A stretch of 29,790 nt of DNA. It comes from Pelomonas sp966111775. GTDB lineage: Bacteria; Pseudomonadota; Gammaproteobacteria; Burkholderiales; Burkholderiaceae_C. The stretch lies in the NCBI GenBank assembly GCA_966111775.1, contig CBHWBD010000044.1, positions 1-29,790 on the forward strand. Direction: 5' to 3'. A program made the translations under genes and the position numbers. Shown here in pieces: positions 8,383 to 15,701 of the stretch; the stretch's first letter is position 1; every line of letters begins with the position of its first letter. The notes under the pieces are model-generated. The model ran no database searches. It saw only the letters and a program-made list of their open reading frames with translations, and had not been told where the DNA came from.

Positions 8383-9105
8383 TCAGGCCGTGGCGGGGGC
8401 TTCTTTCACGCCGCCGAAGCGACGGTCGCGCTCATGGAAGGCGGCGATGGCCGCATCCAGCTCACGTTCGCCGAACTCGGGCCAGAGGCAGTCCGAGAAC
8501 ACGAATTCGGTGTACGCGGCCTGCCAGAGCAGGAAGTTGCTGATGCGCACCTCGCCGCCCGTGCGGATGAAGAGGTCGGGGTCGGGCGCATAGCTCATGG
8601 CCATGAATTCCGACAGCTTGGCCTCGGTCATCTCGTCGGCTGACACGCCGGCTCGAATAGCCTTCTTGCAGGCTTGCACGATGTCCCAGCGGCCGCCGTA
8701 GTTGAAGGCGACGTTGAGGGTCAGCTTGGTGTTGTGCAGGGTGCTGCTCTCGGCCTCGTTCCAGGCATTGCGCAGTTTGTCGGACACCGCATCGCGGTCG
8801 CCGACGATGCGGATGCGCACGCCCATCGCACCCATCTTGGCCAGGTAGCGGCTCACCGCGGCCAGCACCAGGCCCATCAGGCCCGACACCTCGTCGCTGG
8901 GGCGCTTCCAGTTCTCGCTGGAGAAGGCGAAGACGGTCAGGTGCTCGATGTCGCGATCGATGCAGGCCTGGACGATCTTGACCAGGCTGTCCACGCCGGC
9001 CTTGTGGCCGAAGAAGCGCGGCAGAAAGCGCTTCTTGGCCCAGCGGCCGTTGCCATCCATGACGATGGCGACATGGCGCGGCGGCGCGGGGCGGTCTTGC
9101 GCCAT
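8383..9105 (-). CDS. uppS: Undecaprenyl diphosphate synthase UppS (IspU)
   Basis: UppS is a cis-prenyltransferase that extends farnesyl-PP with eight isopentenyl-PP units to give undecaprenyl-PP, the lipid carrier for peptidoglycan and O-antigen. The 240-residue protein has the active-site block HVAIVMDGNGRWA (11-23) with catalytic Asp17, the FAFSSENWKRP segment, and the C-terminal RTGGEVRISNFLLWQ and WPEF blocks. ATG 9105 lies 11 bp after the frr stop. The frame stays open further upstream, but that part only mirrors frr and has no homology to the family, so the shorter start is chosen. Confidence 0.97.
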   Translation of the reverse strand: MAQDRPAPPRHVAIVMDGNGRWAKKRFLPRFFGHKAGVDSLVKIVQACIDRDIEHLTVFAFSSENWKRPSDEVSGLMGLVLAAVSRYLAKMGAMGVRIRIVGDRDAVSDKLRNAWNEAESSTLHNTKLTLNVAFNYGGRWDIVQACKKAIRAGVSADEMTEAKLSEFMAMSYAPDPDLFIRTGGEVRISNFLLWQAAYTEFVFSDCLWPEFGERELDAAIAAFHERDRRFGGVKEAPATA

Positions 9106-9116
9106 GAGGACGGCGC

Positions 9117-9677
9117 TCAAACCGCGAGGATCTCGGCTTCCTTGCCCGAGATCAGCTTGTCGATCTCGTTGATCACCCGGTCGGTGAGCTTTTGCAGGTC
9201 GTCCAGGCTGCGGCGCTCGTCGTCCTCGCCGATTTCCTTGTCCTTCAGCAGCTTCTTGGCCTGCTCGTTGCCGTCGCGACGCAGATTGCGCACGGCCACC
9301 TTGGCGTCTTCGCCGATATTGCGCACGACCTTGGTCAGGTCCTTGCGGCGCTCTTCGGTCAGCGGCGGCATCGGCACGCGGATCAGGTCGCCTTGGGCTG
9401 CCGGGTTCAGGCCCAGGTCGCTCTCGCGGATGGCCTTCTCGATCTTGGCGCCCATGCCCTTTTCCCAAGGTTGGACGGAGATGGTGCGCGCATCCAGCAG
9501 CGTCACGTTGGCCACCTGCGAAATCGGCACCATGGAGCCGTAGTAGTCGACGTTGACCTGGTCCAGGATGCCCGGGTGGGCACGGCCGGTGCGGATCTTG
9601 TGCAGTTCGTTCTTCAGGGCTTCCACCGACTTGGCCATCTTGGCCTCGGCGTTCTTCTTGATGTCAGCAGTGCTCAT
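9117..9677 (-). CDS. frr: Ribosome recycling factor
   Basis: RRF works with EF-G to split post-termination ribosomes for another round of translation. The 186-residue length matches the family (about 185). The three-helix-bundle N-terminal region contains ELHKIRTGRAHPGILD (24-39). The beta-domain segment VPISQVANV is followed by LLDARTISVQPWEKGM, and the C-terminal helices are rich in Arg, Asp and Glu. It lies 27 bp after pyrH and 11 bp before uppS in the rpsB-tsf-pyrH-frr order that groups translation genes in most proteobacteria. Confidence 0.98.
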   Translation of the reverse strand: MSTADIKKNAEAKMAKSVEALKNELHKIRTGRAHPGILDQVNVDYYGSMVPISQVANVTLLDARTISVQPWEKGMGAKIEKAIRESDLGLNPAAQGDLIRVPMPPLTEERRKDLTKVVRNIGEDAKVAVRNLRRDGNEQAKKLLKDKEIGEDDERRSLDDLQKLTDRVINEIDKLISGKEAEILAV

Positions 9678-9704
9678 GATCTGTCGTCTCTCGTTGGTTC
9701 GCTT

Positions 9705-10415
9705 TCAGACGTGGACCAGCGTGCCCTCGTCCTCGCCCTGCACCACGCGCCTGAGGGCGCCCGGCTTGAAGATGCTGAAGACCTTGATCGGCAGCTTCTG
9801 GTCGCGGCACAGCGCAAAGGCGGCGCCATCCATCACCTGCAGATTGCGCGTGATGGCTTCATCGAAGGTGATGCGCGAATAGCGCGTCGCCTCGGGATTC
9901 TTCTTGGGGTCGGCGGTGTAGACGCCATCCACCTTGGTGGCCTTCAGCACGATCTCGGCGCCGATCTCGGCACCGCGCAGGGCCGCGGCCGTGTCGGTCG
10001 TGAAGAAGGGGTTGCCGGTGCCGGCAGCGAAGACGACGACCTTGCCCTCTTCGAGGTATTGCAGCGCCTTGGGGCGCACATAAGGCTCGACGACCTGCTC
10101 GATGGCGATGGCGGACATGACGCGGGCCGTCATGCCTTCCTGGCGCATGGTGTCGGCCAGGGCCAGGGAGTTCATCACCGTGGCCAGCATGCCCATGTAG
10201 TCGGCCGTGGCACGGTCCATGCCGACCGAGCCGCCCGCGACGCCGCGGAAGATGTTGCCGCCGCCGATGACGACGGCCACCTCGATGCCCATCTGCGTCA
10301 CTTCACGGATTTCCTGCACCATGCGCACGATGGTCGCGCGGTTGATGCCATAGGCGTCGTCGCCCATCAGGGCTTCGCCGGAGAGTTTGAGCAGAATGCG
10401 CTTGTACGCGGGCAT
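9705..10415 (-). CDS. pyrH: UMP kinase PyrH
   Basis: PyrH is the bacterial hexameric UMP kinase, turning UMP into UDP for pyrimidine nucleotide synthesis. The 236-residue protein is in the amino-acid-kinase family. LKLSGEAL (9-16) and GGGNIFRG (51-58) form the phosphate-binding loops, MDRATADYMGMLATVMNSLA (from 66) is the UMP-site signature, and KVDGVYTADPKK the nucleotide-binding loop. It follows tsf after an 82-bp gap that contains a strong hairpin, so its expression may be partly separated from rpsB-tsf. Confidence 0.98.
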   Translation of the reverse strand: MPAYKRILLKLSGEALMGDDAYGINRATIVRMVQEIREVTQMGIEVAVVIGGGNIFRGVAGGSVGMDRATADYMGMLATVMNSLALADTMRQEGMTARVMSAIAIEQVVEPYVRPKALQYLEEGKVVVFAAGTGNPFFTTDTAAALRGAEIGAEIVLKATKVDGVYTADPKKNPEATRYSRITFDEAITRNLQVMDGAAFALCRDQKLPIKVFSIFKPGALRRVVQGEDEGTLVHV

Positions 10416-10456
10416 GGTGTCCTCAGTCGTGGGGGCCTATGGTGGGCCGCAAGTTT

Positions 10457-10481
10457 AAAGGGCGCCAACTTGGCGCCCTTT
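10457..10481 (-). terminator. Hairpin terminator or attenuator between tsf and pyrH
   Basis: A perfect 12-bp inverted repeat, AAAGGGCGCCAA / TTGGCGCCCTTT around a single central base, begins 16 bp after the tsf stop. In RNA it would form a roughly 10-bp stem with a small loop. On the minus strand it is followed by TTTAAACTT, only a weak U-tract. It probably ends most rpsB-tsf transcripts while letting some continue into pyrH, or protects a processed 3' end. Confidence 0.65.
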
Positions 10482-10497
10482 CATTTCGCAAGAGTCT

Positions 10498-11391
10498 TTA
10501 CTGACCCTTGGCAGCCGCCACCTGGGCAGCCACTTCGGCCGCGAAGTCGTCGACCTTCTTCTCGATGCCTTCGCCGACGACGTAGAGCGTGAAGCCCTTG
10601 ACCGTCGTGTTGGCGGCCTTCAGATGGGCGCCCACGGTCTGCTTGCCGTCGGCGGCCTTCACGAAGACCTGGTCCAGCAGGGAGACTTCCTTCAGGAACT
10701 TCTGCACCGAGCCTTCGACCATCTTGGCGACGATGTCGGCCGGCTTGCCGGATTCGGCCGCCTTCTCGGTGGCGATCTTGCGCTCCTTCTCGACCAGCTC
10801 GGCCGAGACGTCGGCGCCCGACAGGGCGGCCGGCTTCATGGCGGCGATGTGCATGGCCACGTCCTTGGCGGCGACGTCGTCACCTTCGAACTCGACCATC
10901 ACGCCGATGCGGGTGCCGTGCAGGTAGGAAGCCAGCTTGCTGCCAGCGTAGCGCTGGAAGCGGCGGATCGTCATGTTCTCGCCGATCTTGCCGATCAGGC
11001 CCTTGCGCACGTCTTCCACCGTCGGGCCGAAGCCTTCCTGCGACAGGGGCAGGGCCGACAGGGCGGCCACGTCGGCGGGATTCTGCTCAGCCACCAGGCC
11101 GGCCAGAGCGCTCACGAAGGCCAGGAAGGCGTCGTTCTTGGAGACGAAGTCCGTCTCGCAGTTGACTTCGATCAGGGCGCCATTGCCACCGACGACGGCG
11201 GACGACACCACGCCTTCGGCGGTGACGCGGGAGGCGGCCTTGCCGGCCTTGTTGCCCAGCTTGACGCGCAGGATCTCTTCAGCGCGGCTCATGTCGCCGT
11301 CGGCCTCGGTCAGCGCCTTCTTGCACTCCATCATCGGGGCGTCGGTGCGGGCACGCAGTTCGCCCACCATGCTTGCAGTGATTGCAGCCAT
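10498..11391 (-). CDS. tsf: Elongation factor Ts
   Basis: EF-Ts is the guanine nucleotide exchange factor for EF-Tu. The 297-residue protein starts with a UBA-like domain containing the family signature LRARTDAPMMECKKAL (12-27). It continues with the core exchange domain, where EVNCETDFVSKNDAF (75-89) is the second signature, and the coiled-coil region follows. It lies 68 bp after rpsB, separated by a hairpin, as in many proteobacteria where S2 and EF-Ts are co-transcribed at different levels. Confidence 0.98.
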   Translation of the reverse strand: MAAITASMVGELRARTDAPMMECKKALTEADGDMSRAEEILRVKLGNKAGKAASRVTAEGVVSSAVVGGNGALIEVNCETDFVSKNDAFLAFVSALAGLVAEQNPADVAALSALPLSQEGFGPTVEDVRKGLIGKIGENMTIRRFQRYAGSKLASYLHGTRIGVMVEFEGDDVAAKDVAMHIAAMKPAALSGADVSAELVEKERKIATEKAAESGKPADIVAKMVEGSVQKFLKEVSLLDQVFVKAADGKQTVGAHLKAANTTVKGFTLYVVGEGIEKKVDDFAAEVAAQVAAAKGQ

Positions 11392-11415
11392 TTCTATCTC
11401 CAGATTTCGGTTGGC

Positions 11416-11439
11416 AAAAGGGGCCTCGCGGCCCCTTTC
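11416..11439 (-). terminator. rpsB-tsf intergenic hairpin (partial terminator)
   Basis: AAAGGGGCC / GGCCCCTTT, a 9-bp GC-rich stem with a 4-nt loop (stem 11417-11438), lies 21 bp after the rpsB stop. On the minus strand it is followed by TTTTGCC, a short U-run. It fits an intrinsic partial terminator that lowers tsf transcription relative to rpsB; the spacer is too short to hold a separate obvious tsf promoter. Confidence 0.65.
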
Positions 11440-11459
11440 AGATGCGGGGTCGAAAGGGC

Positions 11460-12206
11460 TCAGGCCTCTTCGGAAACCTCGACGAACTCGTCGCCGGCGG
11501 GGGCAACCGCAGCCAGCACGTCGTTCGTGGCATTGGCCTTGCCTTCCAGCACGGCGTCAGCGACGGCGCGGGCGTACAGAGCGACAGCCTTGGCGGAGTC
11601 GTCGTTGCCGGGGATGACGTAGTCGATGCCGATGGGCGAGTGGTTGGTGTCAACCACGCCGATGACGGGAATGCCGAGCTTCTTGGCTTCGGCGACGGCG
11701 ATCTTGTGATAGCCGACGTCGATGACGAAGATGGCGTCGGGCAGCGCGGTCATGTCCTGGATGCCGCCGATGTTCTTCTCGAGCTTGGCGATGTCGCGCT
11801 GGAACAGCAGGGCTTCCTTCTTGATCGCGGGCTGGGTGCCGGCGTCGATCTGGGCTTGCATGTCCTTCAGGTTCTTGAGGGAGGTCTTGACCGTCTTGAA
11901 GTTGGTCATCATGCCGCCCAGCCAACGCGAGTCGACGTAGGGCATGCCGGCGCGCTGGGCTTCGGCGGCGATGAACTCACGGGCCTGGCGCTTCGTGCCG
12001 ATCATCAGGATCGTGCCGCGCTTGGCAGCGAGCGAGCGCACGAACTTCATCGCATCGTTGAACGCGGGCAGCGTCTTCTCGAGGTTGATGATGTGGATCT
12101 TGTTGCGATGGCCGTAGATATACGGGGCCATCTTGGGATTCCAGAAGCGGGTTTGGTGGCCGAAATGGACGCCGGCTTCCAGCATCTCGCGCATCGTGAC
12201 AGACAT
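11460..12206 (-). CDS. rpsB: 30S ribosomal protein S2
   Basis: S2 is a late-assembling 30S protein bound near the head-body junction. The 248-residue protein has the conserved N terminus MREMLEAGVHFGHQTRFWNPKM (5-26), the NKIHIINLEKT and VDSRWLGGMMTNFKT signatures, and the C-terminal VIGVVDTNHSPIGIDYVIPGNDDS block. The start at 12206 has a GGAG Shine-Dalgarno nine bases upstream. The frame is open for another 52 codons upstream, but that part is the leader and does not resemble S2. It heads the minus-strand cluster and is divergent from the FAD oxidoreductase operon. Confidence 0.98.
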   Translation of the reverse strand: MSVTMREMLEAGVHFGHQTRFWNPKMAPYIYGHRNKIHIINLEKTLPAFNDAMKFVRSLAAKRGTILMIGTKRQAREFIAAEAQRAGMPYVDSRWLGGMMTNFKTVKTSLKNLKDMQAQIDAGTQPAIKKEALLFQRDIAKLEKNIGGIQDMTALPDAIFVIDVGYHKIAVAEAKKLGIPVIGVVDTNHSPIGIDYVIPGNDDSAKAVALYARAVADAVLEGKANATNDVLAAVAPAGDEFVEVSEEA

Positions 12207-12428
12207 GGGTCTTACTCCGAAGGTTGTGTCTAAAATCCGGCCCGAATTGCGTTGCAGCGCCTTGAAACAACCGTTTCGAGACTGCCGCAAGCCGCAACAC
12301 CTTTTGGGGCCGGTTTGCGATTTGTTGCGACGAGTGGCGCCAACACCCGTTGGCAGCTGCACCCCTCACAACCGTTTTTGCCTCGGTTGAGCGGCTTGAA
12401 AAGCTACTCCCTCCGGCAAAACCCGCAG
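12207..12428 (-). promoter_or_regulatory. rpsB 5' leader, candidate autoregulatory RNA
   Basis: About 215 nt lie between a likely promoter (-10 at 12429-12434) and the rpsB ATG. Reading on the minus strand, TTTTGCC near the 5' end can pair with GGCAAAA about 45 nt later. Long structured rpsB leaders that bind S2 are known in proteobacteria (the rpsB motif), so a similar role is likely. I could not confirm the conserved motif by eye, so this rests on position and length. Confidence 0.45.
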
Positions 12429-12434
12429 AGTATA
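12429..12434 (-). promoter_or_regulatory. Candidate -10 box of the rpsB promoter
   Basis: On the minus strand the sequence GATTGTG-TATACT contains TATACT (5 of 6 to consensus). The best -35 at a 17-bp spacing is TCGGAA, a weak match. It is the most convincing -10 in the rpsB upstream region and fits a leader of about 215 nt. GTATAC is palindromic, so the divergent operon may use an overlapping -10 (TATACA on the plus strand). Confidence 0.45.
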
Positions 12435-12442
12435 CACAATCC

Positions 12443-12532
12443 ATGGCTTCCTTCCGACGCAGCTGCACCCCCGCGGTCGCCAGCCTGCCCTTTGCGGCTG
12501 CCTCCCTGAGCACGTACAAGGTGTCCGCTTGA
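12443..12532 (+). CDS. Possible 29-codon leader ORF before the FAD oxidoreductase
   Basis: An ATG at 12443 opens 29 codons (MASFRRSCTPAVASLPF...) whose TGA at 12530-12532 overlaps the TTG start of the next gene as TTGA. No homology is recognised and no good Shine-Dalgarno is visible before the ATG. It could be a coupling leader peptide or chance. The stop/start overlap is the main reason to list it. Confidence 0.25.
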   Translation: MASFRRSCTPAVASLPFAAASLSTYKVSA

Positions 12533-13779
12533 CCCGCAGCGTCGCGGTGGTGGGCGCCGGCCTGGCCGGCGTCACGACGGCCTATGAACTGGCCGCGCTG
12601 GGACTCAAGGTCCAGGTCTTCGAGCGCGGCGGCAGCGTGGCCGAACAGGCCAGCTTCGCCGGCAGTGCCCTGCTCTCCCCTTTCCTGCCTGGCCTGGCCG
12701 ACACCGGCACCCCGGCACCCCTCGGTTTTCGACTGCGCCGCTGGCGCGCCGGCCGCAAGGGCGGCGACGCCGCCAGCCAACTGGCCGCCCTGAGCCAGCT
12801 GAGCCTCGCGCGCACCGCTGAGCTGCGCCGCGAGCTCCGGCTGGACGATGAGCCCAGCAGCGGCCTGCTCGTCGCACTGACAGACACCAAGCGCGTAGGC
12901 GCCGCCGAGGCCCTGCTGGAAACCTGGAAGTCCCTCGGGCTGCAGGTGGAACTCATCGAGGCCGGCGAGGCCCGGCTGCGTGAGCCCGGCCTGAATGCCG
13001 ATGCGCCGTTGGCCGCCGCCCTGGCCTTGACCCACGGCGGCACCGGCAATGCCCGGCTCTTCGCCCAGCAACTGCGCCAGCAGGCCCAGCGCCTGGGTGC
13101 GGAGTTCCGCTTCCACACCACCGTGCGCGCTGTTTCAGCCGACGGCGCTGGCCTGACGCTGCGCCACGAGTACACACCGCCGATGGAGGCGCCCACACGC
13201 GGCGCCGAGCGCGAAGCCGGCGACACCCTGCCACAGTTGCTCGGCCCGCAGGACGGACGCTTCGATGCCGTCGTGCTCTGCAACGGCCTGGAAGCCCCGG
13301 CCCTGCTCGGCCAGCGCCTGCCGCTGTCGGCCCATCACGAGGCCTCGGTCACCGCGCCGCTGCGCTTGCTGGAGGCCCACCCTGACCTCGGCCCCAAGGC
13401 AGGTTGGGCGGATCCTTCGCGCGGCCTGACCGTCGCCCGCACCGGCCAGCGTGTGCGCGTGACCGGCGGCCTCACCGTCACCGACTCCCGCGCCAAGGTC
13501 GCAGCCGACTTTGAGGCCCTGCACCGCGGCCTGCAGCACTGGTTCCCCGGCTCGGTGCTGCACCAGCAGGTGCAGCAGGGCCAGAGCCGGCGCGCCATGA
13601 GCGCCGACGGCCTGCCCCTGCTCGGCGCCAGCGCCCGCGCCGGCCTCTGGCTCAACCTCTCGCCCGGCGGCCAGGGTTGGGGCTCGGCCTGCGGCAGCGC
13701 CCAGGTGCTGGCCCAGCTGATCGCCGGCCAAGCGCCGACCCTGGACATTGCAGCACTGGGACCATTGAGGCTGGGTTGA
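12529..13779 (+). CDS. DadA-like FAD-dependent oxidoreductase (DAO family)
   Basis: This 416-residue flavoprotein resembles the D-amino acid dehydrogenase small subunit/glycine oxidase family, which oxidises amines or amino acids with FAD. The Rossmann motif VVGAGLAGVTTAYE (7-20) carries GxGxxG at 9-14, and Glu32 ends beta-2 (VFERGG) to bind the ribose. SFAGSALLSPF follows, and GLPLLGAS...LNLSPGGQGWG near the C terminus is the usual FAD-contacting block. The substrate cannot be told from sequence. The start is TTG, backed by AAGGTG five bases upstream and by overlap with the stop of a short upstream ORF. It is divergent from rpsB and heads a three-gene operon with a membrane protein and NAD(P)HX repair. 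Confidence 0.85.
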   Translation: MTRSVAVVGAGLAGVTTAYELAALGLKVQVFERGGSVAEQASFAGSALLSPFLPGLADTGTPAPLGFRLRRWRAGRKGGDAASQLAALSQLSLARTAELRRELRLDDEPSSGLLVALTDTKRVGAAEALLETWKSLGLQVELIEAGEARLREPGLNADAPLAAALALTHGGTGNARLFAQQLRQQAQRLGAEFRFHTTVRAVSADGAGLTLRHEYTPPMEAPTRGAEREAGDTLPQLLGPQDGRFDAVVLCNGLEAPALLGQRLPLSAHHEASVTAPLRLLEAHPDLGPKAGWADPSRGLTVARTGQRVRVTGGLTVTDSRAKVAADFEALHRGLQHWFPGSVLHQQVQQGQSRRAMSADGLPLLGASARAGLWLNLSPGGQGWGSACGSAQVLAQLIAGQAPTLDIAALGPLRLG

Positions 13780-14306
13780 CCTCCATCCAGCCAGCAGCCG
13801 CCGTGCACTCCGAGGTCGTCGTCATCCATGGCGTGTTTGACGTGCAGCATGGCCACTGGGGTCGAGGCGGCCCGAAAAAAACATCGCTCGGCGTCAACGC
13901 ATCCGGTGCGCGTCACTACAACCTTGTCTTGAATGGCTGGCAAGACATTCAGCGACAGCGCACCGTGACCGCCTTTTTTCGCAAGCCCGACGATTGGAAG
14001 CAGCTGGTAGGTTGGATTGATCACGACAGCGGTGAGGTGATTGCCGCATTCCCTGAAGCATCCTGGTGGGCCGTCGGCGTCGCCGGACTGCTCGTCGTCG
14101 CGTGGTTTTCCTTTCTGCTGCAGGGCCATTGGCTGTTGAACGCTACGCCTGGCGTACAGGCAGGATTGCTGCTGGGAACCGCAGCGCTGTGCCTGCTTGT
14201 TGGCCACATGACCTGGCGCACACGCAGGACCGAGGTGGAGCGCGCCCTGCTGGAGGACTGCCGGCTTTCGATGCGCGGAACGCCGGCGGGCAAAAACTGG
14301 CCCTAG
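13776..14306 (+). CDS. Unrecognised two-TM membrane protein
   Basis: I do not recognise this family. From the TTG at 13776, which overlaps the preceding TGA and has GAGG just upstream, it is 176 residues; GTG 13803 is an alternative without a clear Shine-Dalgarno. Residues 13-95 look like a soluble beta-rich domain (EVVVIHGVFDVQ, then RTVTAFFRKPDDWKQLVGWIDHDSGEVIAA). Two TM helices follow at about 97-116 (WWAVGVAGLLVVAWFSFLL) and 127-146. The tail is a charged helix (TRRTEVERALLEDCRLSMR), probably cytoplasmic. The stretch 13870-13990 looks less GC-rich than its neighbours. Gene overlap upstream and the close nnr gene downstream indicate one operon. It might be a small sensor or channel-like accessory protein, but this is speculation. 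Confidence 0.7.
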   Translation: MTSIQPAAAVHSEVVVIHGVFDVQHGHWGRGGPKKTSLGVNASGARHYNLVLNGWQDIQRQRTVTAFFRKPDDWKQLVGWIDHDSGEVIAAFPEASWWAVGVAGLLVVAWFSFLLQGHWLLNATPGVQAGLLLGTAALCLLVGHMTWRTRRTEVERALLEDCRLSMRGTPAGKNWP

Positions 14307-14339
14307 GGTTTGGCGCCAACTCTGCTTAAGCTCCCGGGC

Positions 14340-15692
14340 ATGCACCCATTGCTGCCCACCACCACGACGCTGCCTCTCTTCGACGTCGCCGCCAGCCGGC
14401 GCATCGAGGCACGCGCCCTGCTCCATTCACCCGACCTGATGGAACGCGCCGGATTGGCGGTCGCCAAGCTGGCGCTGGCACTGCGCCAGGGCTCTGGGCC
14501 GGTCTGGATCGCCTGCGGCCCGGGCAACAACGGTGGCGATGGGCTGGTGGCGGCCCGACGCTTGGCCGAGGCCGGCGTGCCGGTGCATGTGAGCCATGAG
14601 GCGCCGACCAGCGCTTCCCTCGTCATCGACGCCCTGCTGGGCCTGGGCCTGAACCGCGGACCCTCCCTGGAAATGCTGGCCACCATGACCGCGATGCAGG
14701 GCTGCGGCGCGCCGGTGCTGGCCGTGGATCTGCCCAGCGGTTTGCTGGCCGACACGGGCCAGCCCGCAGGGGAACGCGCCGTGCGCGCCGACCACACGCT
14801 GACGCTGCTCACGCTCAAGCCCGGCCTTTTCACCGGCGAAGGCCGAGCCCATGCCGGCCGCCTCTGGTTCGACGCTCTCGGCATCACGCCGGACGAGGCA
14901 CCGACGGCCGACCTGCTTGGCCCCGTGGCCCCGCCAGAGCGCGGTACGACCAGCCACAAGGGCAGCCACGGCCAGGTCCTGGTCGTCGGCGGCGCGGCCG
15001 GCATGCAAGGTGCCGCCCGCCTGGCGGCCCGCGCGGCCCTGGCCTGCGGTGCCGGGCGCGTCTACCTGGACCTGATGGGCCAGCCCGGCGGCGAACCCGC
15101 CGATCCGGGACGGCCCGAACTGATGCGCGGCCGGCTGGACGAGCTGCCGCAGGCGGTCGGCGTCATCGGCTGCGGCGCCGGGCCGACGATCGCCGGGCTC
15201 TTGCCCGAGCTGCTGCAGCGCTTGCCGCGCCTCGTCATCGACGCCGACGCCCTCAATGCCATCGCCGAGGATGCGACCCTGCAAGCCTTGCTCAAGGCTC
15301 GCCCGGCGGGCTCGACCGTGCTGACGCCCCATCCCCTCGAAGCCGCCCGCCTGCTTGGCCGCGACACGGCCAGCCTGCAGGCCGACCGGCTCGCTGCCGC
15401 GCATGAGCTGGCGGGGCGCTTGAATGCCAGCGTCGTGCTCAAGGGCTCGGGCAGCGTCATCGCGTCGCCCGGCGAGCGCCCGGCCCTCTGCGCGAGTGGC
15501 GGGCCGGCGCTGGCGACAGCAGGCAGCGGTGACGTGCTGGCCGGCTGGCTGGGCGGACTGTGGGCGCAGCAGCTCACGGCCAGCGCTCACGCCATTGCCT
15601 GCGCCGGCGTAGACGCCCACGGCCGTGCCGGCGAGGTCGACGGCGTGCTGCGCGCCGGCGATCTCATCGAACGCCTGGCCGCGCAGCGCTGA
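14340..15692 (+). CDS. nnr: Bifunctional NAD(P)HX epimerase / ADP-dependent NAD(P)HX dehydratase
   Basis: This enzyme repairs hydrated NADH and NADPH: the N-terminal YjeF_N domain interconverts R and S epimers and the C-terminal ribokinase-like domain dehydrates S-NAD(P)HX using ADP. From ATG 14340 it is 450 residues. The epimerase half shows CGPGNNGGDGLVAA (59-72), VIDALLGLGLN and AVDLPSG (128-134). The dehydratase half shows KGSHGQVLVVGG (207-218), VIDADALN (299-306), LTPHPLEAARLLG (328-340), VLKGSGSVI, and the active-site AGSGDVLAG (394-402) with catalytic Asp398. The start is uncertain: TTG 14310 would add 10 residues, and neither has a strong Shine-Dalgarno. The epimerase domain is somewhat short. 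It converges on rnr with only 3 bp between stops. Confidence 0.94.
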   Translation: MHPLLPTTTTLPLFDVAASRRIEARALLHSPDLMERAGLAVAKLALALRQGSGPVWIACGPGNNGGDGLVAARRLAEAGVPVHVSHEAPTSASLVIDALLGLGLNRGPSLEMLATMTAMQGCGAPVLAVDLPSGLLADTGQPAGERAVRADHTLTLLTLKPGLFTGEGRAHAGRLWFDALGITPDEAPTADLLGPVAPPERGTTSHKGSHGQVLVVGGAAGMQGAARLAARAALACGAGRVYLDLMGQPGGEPADPGRPELMRGRLDELPQAVGVIGCGAGPTIAGLLPELLQRLPRLVIDADALNAIAEDATLQALLKARPAGSTVLTPHPLEAARLLGRDTASLQADRLAAAHELAGRLNASVVLKGSGSVIASPGERPALCASGGPALATAGSGDVLAGWLGGLWAQQLTASAHAIACAGVDAHGRAGEVDGVLRAGDLIERLAAQR

Positions 15693-15701
15693 GGCTCAGC
15701 G
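15687..15701. repeat. Palindrome spanning the convergent nnr and rnr stop codons
   Basis: CGCTGAG-G-CTCAGCG is a perfect 7-bp inverted repeat around one base, and each arm contains one gene's TGA stop. It is too short and lacks U-tracts to be a strong terminator. Part of the symmetry is expected because the two genes end alike in opposite directions. Confidence 0.5.

Noticed and set aside
9106..9468. Possible 121-codon N-terminal extension of UppS
   Set aside because: The extension overlaps frr in another frame and has low-complexity Arg/Gly/Pro content; UppS proteins begin close to the HVAIVMDGNGRW motif.
12207..12362. 52-codon N-terminal extension of S2
   Set aside because: It lies in the leader, lacks similarity to S2, and a good Shine-Dalgarno precedes the internal ATG at 12206.
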